6,788 nt of DNA, from positions 1 to 6,788 of the forward strand of contig CAKSUE010000043.1 in assembly GCA_934501135.1 (NCBI GenBank), in the 5' to 3' direction. Shown piece after piece: positions 1-6,788 of this stretch. Source of the stretch: an uncultured Eubacteriales bacterium (lineage in GTDB: Bacteria; Bacillota; Clostridia; Oscillospirales; Acutalibacteraceae). The notes beneath the pieces are model-generated. The model made no database searches, had not been told where the DNA came from, and saw nothing but the letters and a program-made list of their open reading frames with translations. Numbering within the stretch: position 1 is the stretch's first letter; every line of letters begins with the position of its first letter. Both the position numbers and the translations under genes were made by a program.

Positions 1-223
1 CCATAGGACCTACATAAACTATATTATTGCTTATACTACTGTTTCTTAAATATGTAGCCAAAAGATGTTCAAAACTGTGTAACCCTGCGTTTTCCAAATA
101 TGGCGGTGTGTTTGGTTTAACCATTCTTATATCATAAGTTATTATATCACCATCTACTCTTGATATATACATACCCTTATTAATTTTTGTATGATCAACT
201 TGAAAAGCTTTAATTGTGTTCAT
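1..223 (-). CDS. luxS: S-ribosylhomocysteine lyase LuxS, N-terminal part (cut by window edge)
   Basis: LuxS cleaves S-ribosylhomocysteine to homocysteine and 4,5-dihydroxy-2,3-pentanedione, the AI-2 precursor; it is a cytosolic metal-dependent homodimer of the activated-methyl cycle. The first 74 codons are present, starting MNTIKAFQVDHTK. The diagnostic metal-binding motif HSFEH is at residues 49-53 (His49 and His53 as ligands, Glu52 as catalytic acid/base, equivalent to His54, His58 and Glu57 of Bacillus subtilis LuxS), followed by LLATYLRNS and then VGPMG at the edge. The catalytic Cys that follows GPMG in the family and the third metal ligand lie outside the window; roughly half of a usual 150-160 residue protein is missing. 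The ATG is preceded by GAGGT (complement of 230-234) six bases upstream. A short leader from its own promoter leaves no room for a SAM riboswitch. The sequence resembles the divergent clostridial branch rather than the Bacillus form. Confidence 0.93.
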   Translation of the reverse strand, partial: MNTIKAFQVDHTKINKGMYISRVDGDIITYDIRMVKPNTPPYLENAGLHSFEHLLATYLRNSSISNNIVYVGPM

Positions 224-255
224 ATTATTACCTCATTTTATCAGTTTTATTTAAT

Positions 256-284
256 ATTATAACACCTTAAAACAATGTATTCAA
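256..284 (-). promoter_or_regulatory. Probable sigma-A promoter of luxS
   Basis: Reading the minus strand, a -35 hexamer TTGAAT (complement of 279-284) and a perfect -10 TATAAT (complement of 256-261) are separated by exactly 17 bases, and TGT directly before the -10 makes an extended -10 element. Transcription would start near 249, giving a leader of about 26 bases before the luxS ATG, enough only for the ribosome binding site. Confidence 0.8.
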
Positions 285-424
285 TAACCAATAAAAAATA
301 AAAGAGTAACAATAATAATTCTATAAGTAATTTTAAATAAATCAAAATACAATTTTAATAATGTTGCAAAGGTAAGAAATAGATACATAAAAAACGTAAA
401 AAATTCAGTTTAGTATCATAATAG

Positions 425-466
425 CAAAAAGGTACAGCGTAACCCATTTTACTAAGTTACACTGTA
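425..466 (-). terminator. Rho-independent terminator of gdhA
   Basis: On the minus strand an 11-bp stem (arms 456-466 and 433-443, TACAGTGTAAC against GTTACGCTGTA, with one G-U wobble) encloses a 12-base loop and is followed after two C bases by TTTTT and further T/A-rich sequence. The stem begins about 60 bases after the gdhA stop. Only the minus strand has the T-run and the wobble pairing (the plus strand has a C-A mismatch there), so it ends gdhA transcripts and separates gdhA from luxS. Confidence 0.78.
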
Positions 467-526
467 TCACACTTAAACAATATCTTTATATGAAGTCTTA
501 AAATTCGCTATTCATTTGTTTTTTTA

Positions 527-1954
<1,428 letters not shown>

Positions 1955-2132
1955 TTATTTATTCATAATTTAATGCTTAAAATTATTATTCCAAGACAAT
2001 CGCATTAAACGCTAAAATACCTATAATTTCAACATTATCTATAGTTTCATAAACAGTATTCTATAGCTTTTAATAATACAAATTATGAAGGATTTTATAT
2101 TTTATAATTCATTTTAATACTGACGATGCAAT

Positions 2133-2151
2133 AAATTTTATATTAAAATTT
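2133..2151. repeat. Perfect AT-only inverted repeat at the purB -35 region
   Basis: Arms AAATTTTA (2133-2140) and TAAAATTT (2144-2151) are perfect complements around the 3-base centre TAT, and the right arm runs into the -35 hexamer at 2150-2155. It could be an operator or simply an AT-rich upstream element; since it has no G or C, a chance origin is more likely than for the gdhA repeat. Confidence 0.3.
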
Positions 2152-2178
2152 GTATTTTTATAAAAAAGATATTATAAT
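2150..2178 (+). promoter_or_regulatory. Probable sigma-A promoter of purB
   Basis: A perfect -10 TATAAT lies at 2173-2178, and a weaker -35 TTGTAT at 2150-2155 stands 17 bases upstream. Transcription would begin near 2185, about 26 bases before the start codon, leaving no space for a leader riboswitch or attenuator between the start site and purB. Confidence 0.7.
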
Positions 2179-2196
2179 AATCAAGTAATTTTTTTT

Positions 2197-2204
2197 AGGA
2201 GGAG
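2197..2204 (+). promoter_or_regulatory. Strong ribosome binding site selecting the TTG start of purB
   Basis: AGGAGGAG ends 6 bases before the TTG at 2211, a near-perfect match to the 16S rRNA 3' end at ideal spacing. The first in-frame ATG is 17 codons inside the conserved N-terminus, so TTG is the credible start. Confidence 0.88.
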
Positions 2205-2210
2205 AAATAT

Positions 2211-3641
2211 TTGAAAAATAGTTATGAATCTCCATTATCGTCTAGGTACTCAAGTGATGAAATGAAATATCTATTCTCATCTGATATGAAATTTAAAACT
2301 TGGAGAAAACTTTGGATTGCTTTAGCTGAAACTGAAATGGAATTAGGATTACCAATCAGTCAAGATCAAATAGATGAAATGAAAAAGTTTCAAGATAACA
2401 TAAACTATGAGGTTGCACAAAAAAAAGAAAAAGAGATAAGACATGATGTAATGTCTCATGTATATGCATACGGCGTACAATGTCCCAAAGCCAAACCAAT
2501 TATCCATTTAGGTGCTACTTCTTGTTATGTTGGAGACAATACCGATATAATAGTTATGCATGAGGCGCTTAAAATTGTTAAAAATAAAGTTCTAATTGTT
2601 ATAAAACAATTATCTGATTTTGCAGAAAAATATAAAGATCTACCTACTCTCGCTTATACACACTTTCAGGCCGCTCAACCCACTACTGTAGGTAAAAGAG
2701 CCACTCTTTGGATTCAAGACCTTATTATGGATCTTGAGGATATAGAACATCAACTTTCTAAAGCTAAACTTCTTGGATCTAAAGGTACAACAGGAACTCA
2801 GGCCAGTTTTCTTGAGTTATTTAATGGTGATCAACAAAAAGTAAAATCTGCAGATAAATTAGTTGCTAAAAAAATGGGATATAAAAATTGTTTTGTAGTT
2901 TCAGGACAAACATATTCAAGAAAATTAGATAGCCAAATACTTTCTATTCTTAGTGGAATAGCACAAAGCGCTGCAAAATTTTCTAATGATATTAGATTAT
3001 TACAGCATCTTAAAGAGATAGAAGAACCATTTGAAAAAAATCAAGTTGGTTCCTCTGCAATGGCATATAAACGAAATCCTATGAGGTCGGAACGAATAGC
3101 ATCACTTGCAAGATATGTTATAATTGATTCCCTAAATCCTTGTTTAACAGCCTCAACTCAATGGTTGGAAAGAACTTTAGATGACTCCGCCAATAAAAGA
3201 ATAAGTATACCAGAAGCATTTCTGGCAACAGATGCAATTTTAAATCTATATGCAAATATATGTAGCGGGTTAATTGTCTATCCTAAAGTAATAGAAAAGC
3301 ATTTAGAAAAAGAGTTACCCTTTATGGCAACTGAAAATATAATGATGGACGCAGTAAAAAGAGGTGCTGATAGACAAGAATTACATGAAAGAATTAGATT
3401 ACATTCAATGGAAGCCTCTAGAAACATAAAAGAAAAAGGAAGTAAAAACGATCTTTTAGAACGAATTGCTTCTGATCCCATTTTCAACTTAACAATAGAC
3501 CAATTAAAAAACTTATTGGCACCAGAAAAATACATTGGCATGGCAAAAAAACAAACTGAGGATTTTTTGTCGGAAATTGTACATCCAATTTTAGACAAAA
3601 AATCTGATTTAGATCATTTTAACGTTGAAATTTTCGTCTAA
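2211..3641 (+). CDS. purB: Adenylosuccinate lyase (PurB), human-like subfamily
   Basis: PurB removes fumarate from adenylosuccinate to give AMP, and from SAICAR to give AICAR, so it acts both in the IMP-to-AMP branch and in de novo purine synthesis; it is a cytosolic homotetramer. The 476-residue protein has the three family regions: HDVMSH (78-83) with HLGATS (99-104), THFQAAQPTTVGKR with the proposed catalytic His151, and the fumarate lyase signature GSSAMAYKRNP at 280-290 with the flexible-loop catalytic serine (Ser281/282), Lys287 and Asn289. The opening YESPLSSRYSSDEM and the run KFKTWRKLWIALAE closely resemble human ADSL (YRSPLASRY, KFRTWRQLW), and the 476-residue length exceeds the roughly 430 residues of Bacillus-type PurB, placing it in the eukaryote-like branch. 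Translation starts at TTG behind AGGAGGAG. It is the first gene of a rightward purB-purA-glmS series; no clear terminator follows, so read-through into purA is plausible. Confidence 0.96.
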   Translation: MKNSYESPLSSRYSSDEMKYLFSSDMKFKTWRKLWIALAETEMELGLPISQDQIDEMKKFQDNINYEVAQKKEKEIRHDVMSHVYAYGVQCPKAKPIIHLGATSCYVGDNTDIIVMHEALKIVKNKVLIVIKQLSDFAEKYKDLPTLAYTHFQAAQPTTVGKRATLWIQDLIMDLEDIEHQLSKAKLLGSKGTTGTQASFLELFNGDQQKVKSADKLVAKKMGYKNCFVVSGQTYSRKLDSQILSILSGIAQSAAKFSNDIRLLQHLKEIEEPFEKNQVGSSAMAYKRNPMRSERIASLARYVIIDSLNPCLTASTQWLERTLDDSANKRISIPEAFLATDAILNLYANICSGLIVYPKVIEKHLEKELPFMATENIMMDAVKRGADRQELHERIRLHSMEASRNIKEKGSKNDLLERIASDPIFNLTIDQLKNLLAPEKYIGMAKKQTEDFLSEIVHPILDKKSDLDHFNVEIFV

Positions 3642-3665
3642 TTCGCTCGTTTTATTTGGTAGGCC

Positions 3666-3694
3666 TTTATATATTTTTTTATTTGTGATATTAT
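3666..3694 (+). promoter_or_regulatory. Possible internal promoter for purA-glmS
   Basis: In the spacer after purB, TTTATA (3666-3671) and TATTAT (3689-3694) are 17 bases apart, and TGA just before the second hexamer makes an extended -10. Transcription would start near 3701, giving a leader of about 70 bases containing a weak 6-bp hairpin (ATTTAC, 3725-3730, against GTAAGT, 3735-3740, one wobble). In such AT-rich DNA partial matches are common, so this is only a candidate. Confidence 0.38.
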
Positions 3695-3770
3695 GTTAAA
3701 TGTTCATTGTGTTTTATTTAATTGATTTACGTATGTAAGTAAAAATACTGTTATGGAGTGATATATAAAT

Positions 3771-5045
3771 ATGGTTAAAGCAATTGTAGGAGCTAACTGG
3801 GGAGACGAAGGTAAAGGAAAAATTACTGATGTAATGGCTAAAGAATCAGATATTGTCATACGCTTTCAAGGTGGAAGCAATGCAGGACATACCATTATTA
3901 ATGATTATGGTAGATTTGCCCTCCACCAGTTACCATCAGGGGTATTTTATGACCATATTACTAATATAATTGGTAATGGCGTAGCTCTTAGCGTTGAAAA
4001 TTTCATCAATGAGCTTGGTTCTTTAAAACATAAGGGAATTAACCCTAAAATTTATATTTCAGACAGAGCACAAATAGTTATGCCATATCATATTTTATTT
4101 GATGTATATGAAGAAGAGAGACTTTCTTCTCGTAAGTTCGGTTCTACAAAATCTGGCATTGCACCGTTCTATTCAGACAAATTTTCTAAAATAGGTTTTC
4201 AGGTAAGTGAATTGTTTGCAGATGAAAATCTTTTAAAAGATAAAATAGAACAAACTATGAAAATAAAAAATGAAATTTTGAAAAATTTTTATAATAAACC
4301 AGAGATCACAGTTTATGAAGTATTTGATAAATTAATGGAATATAAAGAACTTATTAAAAATTATGTAATTGATTCTTTTGATTTCATCTACAATGCAATA
4401 AAAGAAAACAAAAATATTCTATTAGAAGGACAATTAGGCGCATTAAAAGATACAGACTTTGGAATCTATCCTATGGTTACATCTTCAAATACAATAGCTG
4501 GATATGGTTCTGTTGGAGCAGGTATTCCACCTTATGAAATAAAGGAAATTATAACCGTTGTTAAAGCTTATTCAAGCGCAGTAGGTGCTGGAGAATTTGT
4601 AAGTGAAATCTTTGGTGACGAGGCTGAAGAATTAAGAAAAAGAGGCGGAGATAAAGGAGAATATGGTGCAACAACTGGCCGACCAAGAAGAATGGGCTGG
4701 CTAGATTTAGTTGCAACAAGATACGGTTGTCGGGTTCAGGGCACAACAAAAATAGCGTTTACTGTTTTAGATGCTCTTGGATATTTAGATGAGATTCCTG
4801 TATGTGTAGGATACGAAATAGATGGAAAAAGAGTTAATCACTTCCCAGCAACAACATACTTAAAAAAAGCAAAACCTATATTAAAGGTTCTCCCCGGCTG
4901 GAAATGTGATATTAAAGGCATAAAAAATTATAATGACTTACCCGTAAACTGCAAAAATTATATTGAGTTTGCGGAAAAAGAAATAGGCATCCCTATTGGT
5001 ATAATATCAAATGGGCCTGCAAGAGAAAACATTATTTATAAATAG
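3771..5045 (+). CDS. purA: Adenylosuccinate synthetase (PurA), divergent variant
   Basis: PurA couples IMP, aspartate and GTP to give adenylosuccinate, the first committed step to AMP; it is a cytosolic homodimer. The 424 residues fit the family (about 425-432). Conserved: the P-loop WGDEGKGK (10-17) with catalytic Asp12, SNAGHT (36-41) with catalytic His40, GDKGEYGATTGRPRR (293-307) with Arg304 and Arg306, and PGWKCDIKGI near the C-terminus. Divergent: the loop usually GTTGRGIGP reads GSTKSGIAP (124-132), EGAQG reads EGQLG (219-223), and the base-recognition motif TKLD reads TVLD (331-334). I recall this GSTKSGIAPFYSDK form from other Clostridia, so it looks like a subfamily rather than decay. 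Retained Asp12 argues against PurZ. The ATG has GGAG at 3755-3758, a slightly long 12-base spacing. It ends with tandem in-frame stops TAG TAA, 21 bases before glmS. Its place after purB supports a role in AMP synthesis. Confidence 0.94.
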   Translation: MVKAIVGANWGDEGKGKITDVMAKESDIVIRFQGGSNAGHTIINDYGRFALHQLPSGVFYDHITNIIGNGVALSVENFINELGSLKHKGINPKIYISDRAQIVMPYHILFDVYEEERLSSRKFGSTKSGIAPFYSDKFSKIGFQVSELFADENLLKDKIEQTMKIKNEILKNFYNKPEITVYEVFDKLMEYKELIKNYVIDSFDFIYNAIKENKNILLEGQLGALKDTDFGIYPMVTSSNTIAGYGSVGAGIPPYEIKEIITVVKAYSSAVGAGEFVSEIFGDEAEELRKRGGDKGEYGATTGRPRRMGWLDLVATRYGCRVQGTTKIAFTVLDALGYLDEIPVCVGYEIDGKRVNHFPATTYLKKAKPILKVLPGWKCDIKGIKNYNDLPVNCKNYIEFAEKEIGIPIGIISNGPARENIIYK

Positions 5046-5052
5046 TAATATT

Positions 5053-5057
5053 GGAGG
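5053..5057 (+). promoter_or_regulatory. Ribosome binding site of glmS in the short purA-glmS gap
   Basis: GGAGG lies 9 bases before the ATG at 5067 and occupies most of the 21-base gap after purA. Nothing else fits between the two genes, so glmS has no separate promoter or leader here. Confidence 0.85.
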
Positions 5058-5066
5058 ATAATAGCA

Positions 5067-6788
5067 ATGTGCGGAATAGTAGGATATATTGGTAAAAATG
5101 AAGCTGCACCTATGCTTTTGCATGGGCTTGAAAAACTTGAATATAGAGGATATGACTCTGCTGGCGTTGCAGTATATACAGGAAACAAATTAGAAATAGC
5201 AAAAGTAAAAGGAAGGCTTAAAAATCTATGTGATTTAATAGATGGAGGAAATAGCCTTCATGGTAAAGTAGGAATAGGTCATACAAGATGGGCTACACAT
5301 GGAAAGCCTTCAGATATTAATTCTCATCCCCAAAAAAGTACATCTGGAAAAATCGCTGTTGTTCATAATGGAATCATAGAGAATTACTTATATCTAAAGG
5401 AAGATTTAATAAAATCAGGTAAGAAATTTGTTTCTGAAACAGATACTGAAGTCATAGCACAATTAATAGAGTACTTCTATAATGGAAATTTGTTAGATGC
5501 GGTAATTAAGACAATATTAAAACTTGAGGGTTCATATTCTTTAGGGATTATATGCGAAGATAATCCAGACGAAATAATTGCTGTTAGAAAAGATAATCCT
5601 TTAATTGTAGGTTTTGGTGATGGTGAAAATTACATCGCATCTGATATACCAGCAATACTTTCAAGAACTCGCGACATTTGTCGCCTTGAAGATAATGAAA
5701 TTGCTGTTTTAACAAAAGATAATGTAACTTTATATAATACCAATAAAGAAATTATTAATAAAGATATTGTGCATATAGATTGGGATATTTCATCTGCAGA
5801 AAAACAAGGTTACGATCATTTTATGATGAAAGAAATTATGGAACAGCCGAAGGCTATAAGAGAAACAATTAGTCCTAGAATAAAAGATGGACAAATTGTT
5901 TTAGATAATATTAAGCTTTCAAAAGAGGATTTAGAGAAAATAAGTAAAATTTGTATAATAGCATGTGGATCTGCCTATCACGTTGGGTGCGTTGCAAAAT
6001 ATGTACTGGAAAAAACAACAAAAATCCCCGTAGAAGTAGACTTAGCTTCCGAATTTAGATACAGAGATCCTATTATTGACAATAGTGTACTTATTATAGT
6101 TATCAGTCAATCAGGAGAAACTGCAGATACATTAGCAGCTCTTAGAGAAGGGAAAAAACTAGGTGCAAGAGTACTATCAATTGTAAATGTTGTTGGAAGC
6201 TCAATTGCTAGTGATTCTGATGATGTAATATATACATGGGCAGGTCCAGAAATTGCTGTTGCAACAACTAAAGCATATAGCACTCAACTTTCTGTAATTT
6301 ATCTTATTGCTTTATATATTGGTCAAAAATTAGGTACAATATCTAACGAAGAATATAATTCTTATATAAAAGATTTAGAATCACTACCAAATAAAATTGA
6401 AGAAACATTAAAATGCATTGATTCAGTTAAAGAATTTGCTTTGTCTCATTATAAAGCAAATAATGTATTTTTCATTGGGCGAAATTTTGACTACGCTGTA
6501 TCGCTAGAAGGTTCTCTAAAGCTTAAAGAGATATCATATATCCCTTCTGAAGCTTATGCTGCTGGTGAATTAAAACATGGAACTATCTCATTAATTGAAG
6601 ACAATACTTTAGTAGTAAGTCTCGCGACACATCCAACATTATTCGATAAAATGGTAAGTAATATCAAAGAAGTTAAGGCCAGAGGTGCTTGTGTATTAGC
6701 TATTACCACAGAAAATCATAAAGACGCTATCTCCCAAGTAGCTGACCATACCTTTTTTATTCCAGAAACTTGTAATATGATGTTACCT
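5067..6788 (+). CDS. glmS: Glutamine--fructose-6-phosphate aminotransferase (isomerizing), GlmS, C-terminus cut by window edge
   Basis: GlmS transfers the amide nitrogen of glutamine to fructose-6-phosphate, giving glucosamine-6-phosphate for peptidoglycan and other amino sugars; it is a cytosolic dimer. The open frame runs 574 codons to the window edge, about 35 short of the usual 608-610. N-terminal class II glutaminase domain (about 1-240): MCGIVGYIG with nucleophile Cys2 exposed once Met is removed, EYRGYDSAGVA (25-35), GHTRWATHG (71-79), HNGIIENY (100-107) and SETDTEVIA (123-131). Isomerase half: HFMMKEIMEQP (251-261), first SIS domain with CGSAYH (300-305), SQSGETADT (347-355) and TTKAYSTQ (400-407), second SIS domain with EGSLKLKEISYIPSEAYAAGELKHG (481-505), including Glu482 and catalytic His504. 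The C-terminal catalytic Lys tail is outside the window. Spacing of 21 bases to purA suggests cotranscription, and there is no glmS ribozyme upstream. Confidence 0.97.
   Translation, partial: MCGIVGYIGKNEAAPMLLHGLEKLEYRGYDSAGVAVYTGNKLEIAKVKGRLKNLCDLIDGGNSLHGKVGIGHTRWATHGKPSDINSHPQKSTSGKIAVVHNGIIENYLYLKEDLIKSGKKFVSETDTEVIAQLIEYFYNGNLLDAVIKTILKLEGSYSLGIICEDNPDEIIAVRKDNPLIVGFGDGENYIASDIPAILSRTRDICRLEDNEIAVLTKDNVTLYNTNKEIINKDIVHIDWDISSAEKQGYDHFMMKEIMEQPKAIRETISPRIKDGQIVLDNIKLSKEDLEKISKICIIACGSAYHVGCVAKYVLEKTTKIPVEVDLASEFRYRDPIIDNSVLIIVISQSGETADTLAALREGKKLGARVLSIVNVVGSSIASDSDDVIYTWAGPEIAVATTKAYSTQLSVIYLIALYIGQKLGTISNEEYNSYIKDLESLPNKIEETLKCIDSVKEFALSHYKANNVFFIGRNFDYAVSLEGSLKLKEISYIPSEAYAAGELKHGTISLIEDNTLVVSLATHPTLFDKMVSNIKEVKARGACVLAITTENHKDAISQVADHTFFIPETCNMMLP

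Larger units (their letters stand above)
224..526. other. Intergenic region between gdhA and luxS
   Basis: This 303-base AT-rich gap lies between two leftward genes. It holds the luxS ribosome binding site (230-234), the luxS promoter (256-284) and the gdhA terminator (about 425-466). Between 285 and 424, and between 469 and 526, I see only A/T-rich sequence without an open reading frame backed by a ribosome binding site, a tRNA, or a recognisable riboswitch. Confidence 0.7.

Noticed and set aside
1962..2089. 10-base inverted match TTCATAATTT and AAATTATGAA 108 bases apart
   Set aside because: It is almost pure A/T and widely separated, so chance is a sufficient explanation.
3278..3598. 106-codon minus-strand open frame
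   Set aside because: It is antisense to the C-terminal part of purB and has no start signal of its own or family resemblance.
3722..3749. Promoter TTGATT, 16-base spacer, AATACT before purA
   Set aside because: Transcription would start inside or just at the ribosome binding site, leaving no workable leader, and both hexamers are weak.
3642..3770. Terminator after purB
   Set aside because: There is a T-run at 3674-3680, but no GC-containing stem precedes it; only the 6-base palindrome AGGCCT is nearby.
4561..4749. 62-codon minus-strand open frame rich in Leu
   Set aside because: The Leu-rich look is the antisense reading of purA Glu/Lys codons; it is not a credible membrane peptide.
3771..5045. 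PurZ (2-aminoadenylosuccinate synthetase of Z-genome phages) instead of PurA
   Set aside because: The catalytic Asp of the WGDEGKGK loop is kept, the length is that of cellular PurA, and the gene sits between purB and glmS with no phage genes nearby.

Overview
The window is visibly AT-rich, with A/T-ending codons, strong AGGAGG-type ribosome binding sites, one TTG start and sigma-A-like promoters. With the protein types seen (a small hexameric glutamate dehydrogenase whose active-site numbering matches the Clostridium symbiosum enzyme, a human-like adenylosuccinate lyase, and a divergent adenylosuccinate synthetase form that I recall from Clostridia), this points to chromosomal DNA of a low-GC Firmicute, class Clostridia, probably Clostridium or a close relative. 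The species cannot be fixed from the sequence alone.

Layout: on the minus strand, 1-223 is the N-terminal part of luxS, cut by the window edge, with its own promoter just upstream. Then 224-526 is a non-coding gap holding that promoter and the gdhA terminator. gdhA follows at 527-1858 on the minus strand. A 352-base divergent intergenic region (1859-2210) holds back-to-back promoters for gdhA (leftward) and purB (rightward), each associated with a perfect 8-bp-arm inverted repeat. Rightward on the plus strand come purB (2211-3641), a 128-base spacer with a possible internal promoter (3642-3770 less the overlap with the stop), purA (3771-5045), and glmS from 5067 to the window edge, cut before its last few dozen codons. 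The 21-base purA-glmS gap suggests the two are cotranscribed.

How the genes work together: PurA and PurB are the two steps that turn IMP into AMP (PurB also acts in de novo IMP synthesis). GdhA interconverts 2-oxoglutarate plus ammonia and glutamate. GlmS uses glutamine to aminate fructose-6-phosphate, the entry to cell-wall amino sugars. LuxS belongs to the activated-methyl cycle and makes the AI-2 precursor. The shared theme is central nitrogen metabolism.

This is mostly ordinary housekeeping DNA. I see no mobile element, CRISPR array, RNA gene or defence system. The points worth a second look are the divergent PurA, in which residues expected to contact the guanine of GTP and to contact IMP appear replaced; a glmS with no room upstream for the glmS ribozyme usual in Gram-positive bacteria; and two symmetric candidate operators in the gdhA-purB divergent promoter region.
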